In this document: positions 1-8,567 of the stretch, one piece after another
Numbering within the stretch: position 1 is the first letter of the stretch
Layout of the letters: the number at the start of each line of letters is the position of its first letter
Assembly (NCBI RefSeq): GCF_031127815.1
Contig: NZ_JARXHY010000001.1
Location: forward strand, 310,001 to 374,000
From: Pelagicoccus sp. SDUM812003
GTDB lineage: Bacteria; Verrucomicrobiota; Verrucomicrobiia; Opitutales; Opitutaceae
Direction of reading: 5' to 3'
Length of the DNA stretch: 64,000 nucleotides
Position numbers and translations under genes: made by a program
The notes under the pieces: model-generated
Databases searched by the model: none
What the model saw: only the letters and a program-made list of their open reading frames with translations
What the model was told of the DNA's origin: nothing

Positions 1-1
1 C

Positions 2-778
2 CGGGTTCGGGAGCTGATCCTTGAGGGGGAGGTTTATCAGGTAAACCTATCCCAGCGCTTCGAAGCGACCTGCGCTGGAAGTTCAGCTGACCTGTTTCTC
101 CGCTTGGCTGTCGCCAGTCCAGCTCCTTATGGAGCGTATCTGGATTTTGGAGACGAGCAGATCGTATCCTCATCGCCCGAGCGATTTCTGCATGTCGAAG
201 ACGGTGTGGCGCAAACCCGACCGATCAAGGGCACGCGACCGCGAGGAGATTGCGAGGAGGAGACCTTGGCGTACGAGCGGGATCTGTCCTGCTCGGAAAA
301 GGATCGTTCGGAGCTTTTGATGATCGTCGATCTGGAGCGAAACGATCTGGGGAGGGTTTGTCGGCCTGGTTCGGTTCGCGTGGAGCGGCTGTTCAGCATA
401 GAGCGCTACGCTACGGTACTGCACCAGACGGCCGATGTGGTGGGCGAATTGGAGCCGGGGCTCGGGGTCATGGACTGCGTGCGGGCGATGTTTCCGGGCG
501 GCTCCATCACCGGAGCTCCGAAGATCCGATCCATGCAGGTGATCGAGGATCTGGAGCGTGGGGAGCGTGGCGTCTACACTGGATCGATCGGTTATTTGGC
601 TGCCTCCGGAAACGCTGACTTGAACATCGCGATTCGTACCATTCGCGTGAGCGAGGGACGTTTAAGCTTTCAAGTTGGCGGGGGAATTGTTTGGGATAGC
701 GATCCGGAAAGTGAATACGAAGAAACGTTGTTGAAGGCGAAAGCTATGATAAAGGCGATCGGAGGCGAGCATGCTTGA
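2..778 (+). CDS. pabB: Aminodeoxychorismate synthase component I (partial, 5' end outside window)
   Basis: The reading frame is open from base 2, so the N-terminus lies upstream of the window; about 258 residues are present. It is the chorismate-binding domain of the TrpE/PabB/MenF family. The segment EGEVYQVNLSQRF near the left edge, followed by SSSPERFL, TRPIKGTRPRG, RNDLGRVC and GGSITGAPKIRSMQ, are the conserved active-site blocks. The enzyme aminates chorismate to 4-amino-4-deoxychorismate, the first committed step of p-aminobenzoate synthesis. PabB is preferred over TrpE because the next gene is a PabC-type lyase and then folP, folB and folK. The stop codon overlaps the pabC start by 8 bp, which suggests translational coupling. 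The domain is near-complete at its C-terminus and shows no frameshift. The catalytic partner (glutamine amidotransferase PabA) is not in the window. Confidence 0.9.
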   Translation, partial: RVRELILEGEVYQVNLSQRFEATCAGSSADLFLRLAVASPAPYGAYLDFGDEQIVSSSPERFLHVEDGVAQTRPIKGTRPRGDCEEETLAYERDLSCSEKDRSELLMIVDLERNDLGRVCRPGSVRVERLFSIERYATVLHQTADVVGELEPGLGVMDCVRAMFPGGSITGAPKIRSMQVIEDLERGERGVYTGSIGYLAASGNADLNIAIRTIRVSEGRLSFQVGGGIVWDSDPESEYEETLLKAKAMIKAIGGEHA

Positions 779-1607
779 TATTTTCTACAAGGACGGAGAG
801 TGGCTGGATGGCTCCGCGGTGACGCAAGACCTGAGGGGGCGTGGGTTCGCCTTTGGCTATGGCGTGTTCGAAACCATGAAATTTGTCGCTGGGCAGCCCT
901 GCTTTTTCGCGGAGCATTGCGAACGGCTCCATCGGGGCGTGAAAGCTGCCGGTTTGGAGATCGTGATCGACTCTGCCGCATTGCGCGAGATTGCCAGGGA
1001 GCTCTTTTTGCGAAACGAGGCCAGCGATGGCGTTTTTAAGATCGTCGTTTGGGATGAGTTGGAGGGGCCCTGTCTGGCCATGTTCGTCCGGAGTGTGGAG
1101 GACGGGGATGGACCGGAGGAGGCCAAGCTGCTGCAATCGCCGGTGGCGAAGGCATCCAAGGCGTTCACCAGCCGACACAAATCGCTCAACTACATGGAGT
1201 CGGTGCTGCAGTTGGCCCACGCTCGACAGGAGGGCTACACGGAATGCGTTTTCACCAACGAGCTGAATCAGCTGACCGAGTGCGCCGTAGCGAATCTGTT
1301 TTTCGTACGTGATGGAGTTTTGAATACGCCATCGATCGACTGCGGGCTTCTGGATGGCATCGTTCGGTCGAAGATCATGGATCTGGCTCGCTCGATTGGA
1401 GTCGAGGTGAAGCAAGGGAGGTTTTCGGTGGAGGACTTGCTGTCGGCGCAGGAAGCGTTTTTGACCAGCTCGGGCAAGGGTCCGCGGCCGGCTGCTCGAT
1501 TCCGCTCTTTGGACGGGAGGGAGGCGATCTTCGAGTCTCGCTCGATGGTGGATCGGCTGTTGCCGCTTTATCGCCAACTCGAAGAGGAAAGCGTGAAGAG
1601 CGACTGA
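771..1607 (+). CDS. pabC: Aminodeoxychorismate lyase (PLP class IV)
   Basis: The 278-residue protein belongs to the fold-type IV PLP enzymes (D-amino acid/branched-chain aminotransferase family). It shows the N-terminal GYGVFETMKF block, the PLP-lysine region SRHKSLNYM, the TECAVANLFF block and the late FLTSSGKG glycine/serine stretch that binds the cofactor phosphate. The product converts 4-amino-4-deoxychorismate to p-aminobenzoate plus pyruvate. Its length is usual for the family. Sequence alone does not separate PabC from IlvE or D-amino acid transaminases. The position between pabB and folP, with an 8-bp overlap upstream and a TGATG overlap downstream, makes PabC the best assignment. Confidence 0.85.
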   Translation: MLDIFYKDGEWLDGSAVTQDLRGRGFAFGYGVFETMKFVAGQPCFFAEHCERLHRGVKAAGLEIVIDSAALREIARELFLRNEASDGVFKIVVWDELEGPCLAMFVRSVEDGDGPEEAKLLQSPVAKASKAFTSRHKSLNYMESVLQLAHARQEGYTECVFTNELNQLTECAVANLFFVRDGVLNTPSIDCGLLDGIVRSKIMDLARSIGVEVKQGRFSVEDLLSAQEAFLTSSGKGPRPAARFRSLDGREAIFESRSMVDRLLPLYRQLEEESVKSD

Positions 1608-2464
1608 TGGCGGCTGATGGAGACAGATCGAGGGAATGGCGCCTTGGCGAAACGTCGCTCATGCTCGGCGACCGCTCCCTCATGATGGGAATTCTCAATG
1701 TGACGCCCGACAGTTTCTCGGATGGCGGTCGCTACGATGCGGTGGAGCCGGCCACTCGTCAGGCGTTGCGGCTGCTGGAGCAGGGCGCGGCGATGGTGGA
1801 TGTGGGGGGAGAGTCCACGCGTCCAGGGTTTGAGCCCGTTTCGGAGAAGGAGGAGATTCGGCGAGTGGTCCCGGTAATCCAAGCGGTGTTGCAGCGGGAC
1901 CCGAGCGCGATCCTTTCGATCGACACCTCGAAGGCCCCGGTGGCCGCCGCGGCGATTGAAGCGGGAGCGAGAATCGTGAACGATGTCTGGGGATTTCAGA
2001 GCGATGTGGAAATAGCCTCGGTGGCGGCTCAATGCGGGACGGGCGTGGCGCTCATGCGCAATGGCCGCGGAGGCGGCGAGGGCGGGTCGATCCTGGAAAA
2101 GGTCAAACGCAGCTGGGCCACCTCTGTCGAAATCGCCTTGAAGGCAGGAGTGCGGGAGGAGGCGATCGTCTTGGATCCCGGTATTGGCTTTGGCACTACG
2201 AGACAGGAGGATCTGGAGATCATGCGAGGCTTGGCGGAACTGGGAGCCTTCGGGTTTCCGCTGTTGCTGGGGACGTCTCGCAAGCGCATCACCGCGATGC
2301 CGCTTGGTCTGCCAGTGGAAAGTCGTTTGCCGGCGACGGTTGCGACCACGGTGGCAGGCATCGCGGCGGGGGTTGACGTTTTTCGCGTGCATGACGTCGC
2401 GGAGAATTTGCGTGCATCCTTGCTGGCGGATCTCATATATCGAGGAGGGCAACTCGATGGCTAG
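1607..2464 (+). CDS. folP: Dihydropteroate synthase
   Basis: The 285-residue TIM-barrel enzyme condenses p-aminobenzoate with dihydropterin pyrophosphate. The two family signatures are intact: MGILNVTPDSFSDGGRY near residue 25 and the GGESTRPG loop about 40 residues later. The barrel continues with SIDTSKAPVA, RIVNDVWG, DPGIGFGTT and LLLGTSRKRI, the phosphate and pterin contacts. This is the target of sulfonamides; no resistance-type insertion is visible in the first loop. The ATG shares one base with the pabC stop, and the 3' end overlaps folB by 8 bp. Length is normal for the family. Confidence 0.96.
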   Translation: MAADGDRSREWRLGETSLMLGDRSLMMGILNVTPDSFSDGGRYDAVEPATRQALRLLEQGAAMVDVGGESTRPGFEPVSEKEEIRRVVPVIQAVLQRDPSAILSIDTSKAPVAAAAIEAGARIVNDVWGFQSDVEIASVAAQCGTGVALMRNGRGGGEGGSILEKVKRSWATSVEIALKAGVREEAIVLDPGIGFGTTRQEDLEIMRGLAELGAFGFPLLLGTSRKRITAMPLGLPVESRLPATVATTVAGIAAGVDVFRVHDVAENLRASLLADLIYRGGQLDG

Positions 2465-2834
2465 GGCGCTGGACAAGATATTTCTCAAGAGCATGGAGCT
2501 TTACGGCTACATCGGCGTACTCGAGGAGGAGAAGCGGCAGGGTCAGACCTTTTATGTCGATGTGGAGCTGGGCTTGGATCTCAGGCCGGCAGGTCGGAGC
2601 GATCTGTTGTCGAAAACCGTGAACTACGCGGACGTCTTCGCCTTGGCCGAGCAATTGATGGACGAGGCCCGCTGCGATTTGATCGAGAGTTATGCGGAGC
2701 AGCTTGCGGAGGAGATCTTGAAGTATTTCGATTTGGCAGTGACGGTTTCGGTCACGGTCAAGAAGCCCGAGGCCCCGATCGAGGGAAAGTTCGAGTCGGT
2801 GGGGGTGACGATCTTCAGGGAGCGCGATGATTGA
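2457..2834 (+). CDS. folB: Dihydroneopterin aldolase
   Basis: The 125-residue protein is a FolB/FolX-type T-fold enzyme that cleaves 7,8-dihydroneopterin to 6-hydroxymethyl-dihydropterin and glycolaldehyde. It carries the KIFLKSMELYGYIGVLEEE start, where the family has the GxxGVxxEE block, then QTFYVDVEL, TVNYADV, LIESYAEQLAEEIL with the conserved active-site region, and VTVKKPEAPI near the end. The frame stays open well upstream, but the ATG at 2457 is chosen: it gives the usual length and an 8-bp overlap with folP. The 3' end overlaps folK by 8 bp. Confidence 0.93.
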   Translation: MARALDKIFLKSMELYGYIGVLEEEKRQGQTFYVDVELGLDLRPAGRSDLLSKTVNYADVFALAEQLMDEARCDLIESYAEQLAEEILKYFDLAVTVSVTVKKPEAPIEGKFESVGVTIFRERDD

Positions 2835-3660
2835 GGCTTTTCTAGGCTTGGGGTCCAATCTTGGCGATCGCTTCGGAAATATCCGCAAAGCGGCTCGCTT
2901 GCTCGAGCAGGACGAGTGTATCCACGATTTGGAGTTGTCGCCGCTCTATCGTACCGCTCCGATCGGCAAGACGGACCAGGGCTGGTTTATCAACGCGGTG
3001 GCTAGGGTGAAAACGACGCGCCCCCCCGAGTCCTTGCTGGAGCTTTGCCTTGCGGTGGAGAAGGCCTTGAAGCGCGAACGCGTCGAACGGTGGGGGCCTC
3101 GAACGCTGGATATCGACATCCTGCTCTATGGGGCCGAGGAGGTGGATCGCAAAGGGCTGCAGATTCCGCATCCACGCTTGGGCGAGCGAGCCTTCGCCCT
3201 AAGGCCATTGACGGATCTGGCCCCTGGTGCGGAGGTTGCAGGTCAGCCGGTCGCAAGCCTGCTGGCGAAGGTCGAGGATCAGGCGGTCGAGCGCGTGCCC
3301 CAGTGCGTGGCGGTGATCGGGGCGAGCCCGAAGGAGGATCGATATGCCAATCGTGCCCAGCGCCTGCTGATGGAAAGCGGGTATCGCGTTTTTCCAGTTT
3401 CGCCTACCGGGGCCGAGATCCTAGGCGTCGCGGGCGGGCGCAGCTTGCAGGAGTGTGATGAGGATGTGGATACGGTGACCCTCTACATCGGCTCGGGTCG
3501 AGTGGAGGGCGTAGTGGACGAGATCGTGTCGCGCCACCCACGCCGCGTCATCTTCAATCCAGGAACGGAAAACGCCCTCGCGCAGAAACGCTTGAGGGCG
3601 GAGGGTATCGAAGCGCAGGAGGCTTGCACGCTCGTGCTGCTGCGAACCGGGCAGTTTTGA
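2827..3660 (+). CDS. folK: HPPK (FolK) fused to a CoA-binding Rossmann domain
   Basis: The protein has two domains. Residues 1 to about 158 are 6-hydroxymethyl-7,8-dihydropterin pyrophosphokinase, with the start AFLGLGSNLGDR, the LYRTAPIG and QGWFINAV blocks and the signature RWGPRTLDIDILLYG, then HPRLGERAFALRPL. Residues about 160 to 277 match the CoA-binding/YccU family: CVAVIGASPKEDRYANRA with a nucleotide-binding glycine motif, GYRVFPVSPTGAEILGV, and the end FNPGTENALAQKRLRAEGIEA. The frame is continuous without a stop between them, so this is a true fusion in the sequence. FolK makes the substrate for FolP encoded just upstream. The role of the second domain is unknown. It is the last gene of the folate operon. 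Confidence 0.93.
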   Translation: MIEAFLGLGSNLGDRFGNIRKAARLLEQDECIHDLELSPLYRTAPIGKTDQGWFINAVARVKTTRPPESLLELCLAVEKALKRERVERWGPRTLDIDILLYGAEEVDRKGLQIPHPRLGERAFALRPLTDLAPGAEVAGQPVASLLAKVEDQAVERVPQCVAVIGASPKEDRYANRAQRLLMESGYRVFPVSPTGAEILGVAGGRSLQECDEDVDTVTLYIGSGRVEGVVDEIVSRHPRRVIFNPGTENALAQKRLRAEGIEAQEACTLVLLRTGQF

Positions 3661-3681
3661 TTTCGCTAATCCGGTGACTGT

Positions 3682-4152
3682 CTAGTCTTCGATAACGTAG
3701 TAGTAGCGGTCAGCGGCCAGTTTCTGGAAGAGTCCAGTGGACAGGTTGCCATCGTCGATCGCTTGATCTACGAGTACGAAAACATCATCGCCATGAGATG
3801 GACCGTGCACTCCGACCGCGGAGGAGAAGTCTCCCAGGCCGAATTGTTCGAAGTCCCATACGCCTCCGAGGGAGGTGCCGAGGTTGAACTTTCTTTCGGA
3901 GAAATAGCCTTCGAGTTCTGGGGGGAATGTGCCCGAATCGGTATTATTCACGTACCAGCCTGACTCGAGCAGATACTGAGCTCCAGCATGGGCAAGGGTG
4001 CGCACGTCGGAACTGAAGGTGGCGGCTCGCGCGTTGCGAAGGTATTTCTGGAAAGCAGGTATGGCGATGAAAGCGAGTACGCCGATGATGGCGACGACGA
4101 TCATAATCTCTATGAGCGTGAAGCCTTTGGCGGAACTTCGTTTCACATTCAT
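3682..4152 (-). CDS. Type IV pilin-like / GspG-like prepilin
   Basis: The 156-residue prepilin has a short charged leader (MNVKRSSAKG) and a class-III cleavage site followed by FTLIEIMIVVAIIGVLAFIA. The glutamate at +5 of the mature protein is present, as needed for methylation and assembly. The rest is a short globular head ending ADRYYYVIED. Such proteins are processed by prepilin peptidase and assembled into type IV pili or type II secretion pseudopili, or belong to the large family of PulG-like proteins of Verrucomicrobiota and Planctomycetota. No assembly ATPase or secretin lies beside it, so which machine it serves is unknown. It converges on folK with a 21-bp gap. Confidence 0.85.
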   Translation of the reverse strand: MNVKRSSAKGFTLIEIMIVVAIIGVLAFIAIPAFQKYLRNARAATFSSDVRTLAHAGAQYLLESGWYVNNTDSGTFPPELEGYFSERKFNLGTSLGGVWDFEQFGLGDFSSAVGVHGPSHGDDVFVLVDQAIDDGNLSTGLFQKLAADRYYYVIED

Positions 4153-4353
4153 GTTAATAGGAGTTAGATATTGTTAGGTATAAGGTTATAGATGGAATAA
4201 TAGATATAGTATCCCATAGATACCGGCGCGATTGCTAGGGGAGCGAAGGAGAAAGTCTTCAAAAACCTATGAAAACCGAAGTTTCGCGCCGGGAGGTGAG
4301 CTAGACTACTCACCGCGGCCTGCGGGGCGGTCGCGTTTGGCGCTTGGAATCGC
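4153..4353. other. Intergenic region with AT-rich pilin promoter zone and dyads
   Basis: The part nearest the pilin start (about 4155-4220) is strikingly AT-rich and contains TATAGT/TATAGAT-like segments that could form a minus-strand promoter. A 9-bp inverted repeat pairs 4223-4231 with 4284-4292. A 6-bp dyad (4295-4300 with 4309-4314) lies just past the Uup stop codon. Neither dyad is followed by a run of T on the minus strand, so neither is called a terminator. Confidence 0.35.
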
Positions 4354-6216
4354 TCAGCTCTCGCTATCCGTAAGGGACTCCTTGAGCGTCTCCAATTCCT
4401 CCCAGCGCTGATAGCATTTCTCGGATTCGGCCTCGATGGCGCCAAGTCGTTCCTTGAGCTCGGCCACGCTGACGCTTTCGTCCTGGTAGGTGGCGGGATC
4501 GGCGAGTTGGGCGATCAGCGATTCCTTTTCCTCGTCGAGCTGCTCGATGCGCTGCGGCAGCGCCTCCAATTCGGCGCGTTGGCGATTGGAGAATTTCGGC
4601 TTTCGCTCCTTCCAGGTGCTGCGAGAGCTGGTGGACGCCGCGCTGGCCTGCTTGGCCTGCTCGACTTGGGTTCGCTGCCGCTTGGCGAACCAGTCCTCGT
4701 ATCCGCCTGGATGGTCCACGATGTTGCCAGCTCGATCGATGGCGAGCAGGCTGGTGACGGTGTTTTCCAGGAAGTCGCGATCGTGGCTGACCAGCAGGAG
4801 GGTGCCTTCGAAATCGGCGATCAGCTCCTCGAGCAGCTCCAGCGTCTCCGCGTCGAGGTCGTTGGTCGGCTCGTCCAGCACCAGCAGGTTGGCCGGCTGG
4901 GTGAAGAGCTTGGCCAGCAGGAGGCGGTTGCGCTCGCCGCCGGAGAGGATTTTCAGCGAAGCCCGGGCTCGTTCGGGGGTGAAGAGGAAGTCCTGCAGGT
5001 AGGACATGACATGCTTGGACTTTCCGCCCACGGTCACCGTTTCGTTCCCGTCCGCCACGTTGTCGAATACGGTTTTCGAATCGTCGAGCTGGGCTCGCAT
5101 CTGATCGAAGTAGGCGATCTCCAGCTTGGTCCCATGTTCCACCTCGCCGCTTGTGGGCGGCAATTTGCCGAGCAGCAGCTTCAGCAGGGTGGTCTTGCCT
5201 GATCCGTTGGGGCCGATGACGCCGATGCGATCGCCCCGCATGATCTGGGCGTCGAACGGTCGCAGCACCTGGCGGCCATCGAAGCTGGCTGAAACCTGTT
5301 TCGCGGTGATCACCTTGGCTCCCGAGGTCTGGCTGTTCTGCAGGGAGAACGAGGCGTTCCCGTCGCGGGTCCGCCAGCTTTGGCGTTCCGCCCGCAGCTT
5401 TTTCAGGGCCTTCACTCGACCTTCGTTTCGGGTGCGGCGAGCCTTGATGCCCTTGCGCAGCCAAGCCTCTTCCTGGGAGAGCTTTTTCTCGAAGGCAGCC
5501 TGGTTGCGGGCCTCGATCTCCAGCATTTCCTCTTTGCGAGTGAGGTAGGTCTCGTAGTCGCAGCGGAAGCTGTTGAGTTTGCCGAGGTCCACTTCCACGA
5601 TGCGGGTGGCAAGCTTCTTGAGAAAGGCCCGGTCGTGGGTGACGAAAAGCAGGGTGAGCTTGCTGCCCAGCAGGTAGTTCTCCAGCCAGAGAATGGACTC
5701 GAGATCCAGGTGATTGGTCGGCTCGTCGAGGATCAGCACGCTGGGCTCGCGAACGAGGGCCTTGCCGAGAAGCGCCCGGCGCTTCATGCCTCCGGAGAGC
5801 GCGTTGAACGCTGCTCTTGGGTCGAGCTGCAGCTCCTTGATGGTTTTCTCGATGGCCGCTTCCATCTTCCACTGGCGTTCCGGATCGATGGGGGCGTGCT
5901 CCTGGCCGGCGTGCAGCTTCAGCAGTTCGGATCCTTCGGCTCCGAAGCCTAGGGTGATGATCTCCTGCACGGAAGAGTCGATAGAATTGGGTATTTCCTG
6001 CGGTAGAGCGGCGGCCCCACCGCCTTCGGGAAAGGTGATGGAGCCCGTATTCGGGGCGTAGTCGCCCGAAATCACTTTCAGCAAGGTGGACTTTCCAGCT
6101 CCGTTTCGCCCGAGCACGCAGACGCGTTCGCCGCGATCGATGTGCAGGTTGGCGTTTTCGATCACGGGAGGACCGCTGAAGCTGATGGTGAGTTCTGTTA
6201 CGCTGAGAACGGGCAT
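4354..6216 (-). CDS. uup: ABC-F family ATPase, Uup type
   Basis: The 620-residue soluble protein has two ABC ATPase domains and no membrane segments. Domain 1 has Walker A GRNGAGKST, signature LSGGMKRRALL and Walker [13 protein letters not shown]. Domain 2 has [22 protein letters not shown] and LVLDEPTNDLD. A linker rich in lysine and arginine joins them. A C-terminal coiled coil of about 80 residues (from roughly residue 535) is the DNA/RNA-binding tail that separates Uup from other ABC-F proteins. ABC-F proteins act on ribosomes or, for Uup, are linked to precise excision and ribosome assembly. The ATG at 6216 is chosen over a longer unrelated frame. Confidence 0.9.
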   Translation of the reverse strand: MPVLSVTELTISFSGPPVIENANLHIDRGERVCVLGRNGAGKSTLLKVISGDYAPNTGSITFPEGGGAAALPQEIPNSIDSSVQEIITLGFGAEGSELLKLHAGQEHAPIDPERQWKMEAAIEKTIKELQLDPRAAFNALSGGMKRRALLGKALVREPSVLILDEPTNHLDLESILWLENYLLGSKLTLLFVTHDRAFLKKLATRIVEVDLGKLNSFRCDYETYLTRKEEMLEIEARNQAAFEKKLSQEEAWLRKGIKARRTRNEGRVKALKKLRAERQSWRTRDGNASFSLQNSQTSGAKVITAKQVSASFDGRQVLRPFDAQIMRGDRIGVIGPNGSGKTTLLKLLLGKLPPTSGEVEHGTKLEIAYFDQMRAQLDDSKTVFDNVADGNETVTVGGKSKHVMSYLQDFLFTPERARASLKILSGGERNRLLLAKLFTQPANLLVLDEPTNDLDAETLELLEELIADFEGTLLLVSHDRDFLENTVTSLLAIDRAGNIVDHPGGYEDWFAKRQRTQVEQAKQASAASTSSRSTWKERKPKFSNRQRAELEALPQRIEQLDEEKESLIAQLADPATYQDESVSVAELKERLGAIEAESEKCYQRWEELETLKESLTDSES

Positions 6217-6349
6217 CTGAGAGGCGGCTAGGATCCGGGAGGACGCTGGCGATGCAAATCGAAAATGCGCGTCGCCAGGGTCTGGGCAGCCCGGGGGTTT
6301 TGAGTTGAAACCCCATTAGGAGCCCTTCACACATTCAGGACTCGTTTTC
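6217..6349. promoter_or_regulatory. Divergent promoter region with two short hairpins
   Basis: This 133-bp spacer separates uup (minus) from the acyl-CoA synthetase (plus). It contains two perfect 7-bp hairpins: 6246-6252 pairing with 6272-6278, and 6294-6300 pairing with 6308-6314 (GGGGTTT/AAACCCC with a 7-nt loop). No convincing -35/-10 pair stands out by eye. The hairpins would lie in the leader of one or both transcripts. Confidence 0.35.
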
Positions 6350-8266
6350 ATGAAGTTCACAGGTATCGCAGCGGATAACTTGGCTGAAGTCTATCGACTG
6401 GCGGCCCAACGGTATGGGGAAAAGCCAGCTTTCGCCACTCGAGTGAAAAGCGGCGTTTTCGTGCCCGTGAGCTATCAGGACCTCTACGACTTCGGGCTGT
6501 ATCTCGGCACTGCTCTGATCGAGATCGGCGTGAAAGCGCGCGATCACGTGGCGTTGCTGTCCGACAATCGGGTGGAGTGGAACATCGCCGACTACGCGAT
6601 TTTGATGGCGGGAGCGGCGGACGTCCCTCGCGGAACGGATATAACGTATCAGGAGATAGAATACATCCTGAACCATTCCGATTCCAAGGTGGTGTTCGTG
6701 GAGGACAAGCGGCTGCTCGACCGCGTCATCCGCATGATGCCCAAGCTGGATCGGGTGGAGCATCTGGTATTGATGGACCCGAAGGTGGAAGCCCCCAAGG
6801 GGGTGCTCCATCTGTATTCCCTAGTCGAGCGCGGGAAGGCGTTGCGAAAGCAGGGCGATCGGCAGATCGAGCAGCGCATGGCTCAGATCAAGTCCGACGA
6901 TCTCTTCACGCTCATCTACACCTCCGGAACGACGGGCACACCCAAGGGGGTGCAGCTCACGCACGCCAACATGGCCTCCCAGGTTCGCAACCTGCCCTTT
7001 CCCCTCGAGCCGGACGATCGCCTGCTCTCCATTCTGCCCGTTTGGCACAGCTACGAGCGCGTGTTTCACATGATCGCCATCAGCAACGGCTGCTGCACCT
7101 ACTTCACCAGCTTGCGCACCATAGCGGACGATCTGAAGAAGGTGAAGCCAACCATCATGGCGTCCGCCCCGCGCCTGTGGGAGAACCTCTATCTGCGCAT
7201 CATGAAGAACGTGCGGGAGTCGCACTGGATTCGGCGCGGGCTCTTCCGGGCGGCCTACTATTGCTCGCGCAAGGTCAAGGGCTCCACTTTCTATCTGACG
7301 GGGCGCGAGATGGATCTGACGGGACGCAGCCTAGCGGAGCGAGCTGGAAAGGCGATTTTGAGCGTATTGAAGATCCTTGTGTTTCTTCCCCTCTACGTCG
7401 CTCTCAATGCGGTTGTATTGGAAAAGCTGAGACAGATTGTCGGGGGCAGCTTCAAGGGGACCGTTTCCGGAGGAGGGGCGTTGCAGCCGCACGTCGACGA
7501 GTTTTTCAACTACATAGGAATCCCGGTCAAGGAAGGCTATGGCCTCACCGAGACCTCTCCGGTGGTGGCTGTGCGGACGGTTCGCAAGCTCGTGATCGGC
7601 ACGGTGGGTCCCCTGTACGATGAGACTGAAGTTCGTATCGTGGATCTGAATACGGGAGAAATCCTGTTTCCCAATTCGAAGTACAAGGGCGAAGGCCGTG
7701 GATTGAAGGGCGAGGTTCACGTGAAAGGCCCTCAGGTCATGAAGGGCTACTACAAGAATCCGGAGGCGACCGAGCGCGTCCTGAAGGATGGCTGGTTCAA
7801 TACCGGCGACATCGGCATCTTCACCTTCAACGACTGCCTAAAGATCGTCGGCCGCTCCAAGGACACCATCGTCCTGCTCAACGGCGAGAACATCGAGCCG
7901 ATCCCCATCGAAGCCAAGCTTTGCGAATCGCCGCTGATCGATCAATGCATGGTGGTGGGGCAGGACAAGAAGCAGCTCGGCGCCTTGATCGTGCCCTCGG
8001 TCGAGGGGCTGCAGCAGTTGGGTATCGCGGCCGAGAGCCTGGACGACTTGGAGATCACCCGAAAGGTGTTGAAGATCCTGCACGAGGAGGCGAAGCGCTA
8101 CATTTCGGTGGATAACGGTTTCAAATCCTACGAGCACATCCATGGAATCCGTTTGCTCAAGAAGCCCTTCGAGGTTGGGGATGAAATGACCAACACCTTT
8201 AAGATCAAGCGGCATGTGGTGGACGAAAAGTACCACCATCTGATTCAGGAGATCTACGCGAGCTGA
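6350..8266 (+). CDS. Long-chain acyl-CoA synthetase (AMP-forming)
   Basis: The 638-residue enzyme belongs to the ANL superfamily. The P-loop motif YTSGTTGTPKGVQLTHAN is at about residues 190-210. It is followed by GYGLTETSP, the adenylate-contact block NTGDIGIF and the hinge region KIVGRSKDTIVLLNGENIEPIPIE. It activates fatty acids to acyl-AMP and then acyl-CoA. The length and a hydrophobic stretch around residues 335-355 fit the membrane-associated long-chain group (FadD15-like) rather than acetyl-CoA synthetase. It stands alone, with no beta-oxidation genes adjacent, so a role in lipid recycling or exogenous fatty-acid use is only inferred. Confidence 0.9.
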   Translation: MKFTGIAADNLAEVYRLAAQRYGEKPAFATRVKSGVFVPVSYQDLYDFGLYLGTALIEIGVKARDHVALLSDNRVEWNIADYAILMAGAADVPRGTDITYQEIEYILNHSDSKVVFVEDKRLLDRVIRMMPKLDRVEHLVLMDPKVEAPKGVLHLYSLVERGKALRKQGDRQIEQRMAQIKSDDLFTLIYTSGTTGTPKGVQLTHANMASQVRNLPFPLEPDDRLLSILPVWHSYERVFHMIAISNGCCTYFTSLRTIADDLKKVKPTIMASAPRLWENLYLRIMKNVRESHWIRRGLFRAAYYCSRKVKGSTFYLTGREMDLTGRSLAERAGKAILSVLKILVFLPLYVALNAVVLEKLRQIVGGSFKGTVSGGGALQPHVDEFFNYIGIPVKEGYGLTETSPVVAVRTVRKLVIGTVGPLYDETEVRIVDLNTGEILFPNSKYKGEGRGLKGEVHVKGPQVMKGYYKNPEATERVLKDGWFNTGDIGIFTFNDCLKIVGRSKDTIVLLNGENIEPIPIEAKLCESPLIDQCMVVGQDKKQLGALIVPSVEGLQQLGIAAESLDDLEITRKVLKILHEEAKRYISVDNGFKSYEHIHGIRLLKKPFEVGDEMTNTFKIKRHVVDEKYHHLIQEIYAS

Positions 8267-8567
8267 GCCCTTCCCGTCCGACCGTTCGCCCCCCGATTTC
8301 CGGAATTTGCTTCGGACGCGTTGGATCATTCTAAAATACGAGTATCGAAGGCGAAGGGCGCTATTGATCCTAAGCGCGCCGAGCGTAGGATCCGACGCGT
8401 CCGAGAGCTGTCGTAGAAATCGCGCAAGCCAAACTAATCAAGGGGATTCGAGAAACTTTTGACTAATCTGGCGACGCGCGTCCTGCGACGTTCTGGTTGG
8501 ACCTCGTTCGAAGCGGTCGTTAGGCCCCTTTGAAGTTCTTCTAATACTAACCCTGTTATTTTACCCC
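8267..8567. promoter_or_regulatory. 301-bp non-coding region with nested inverted repeats
   Basis: The region separates the acyl-CoA synthetase from the oxidoreductase cluster. Its main feature is a 16-bp inverted repeat with one mismatch: 8312-8327 pairs with 8389-8404. Nested inside is a second perfect 7-bp repeat, 8366-8372 with 8386-8392, which shares bases with the outer right arm, so the two would compete. No T-run follows, so it is not a plain terminator. The promoter of the oxidoreductase cluster must also lie here or shortly after. No small ORF is convincing. Confidence 0.45.

Noticed and set aside
4364-6334. A 656-residue arginine-rich minus-strand frame overlapping uup
   Set aside because: It is a frame shadow of uup with extreme arginine/alanine content and no family match.
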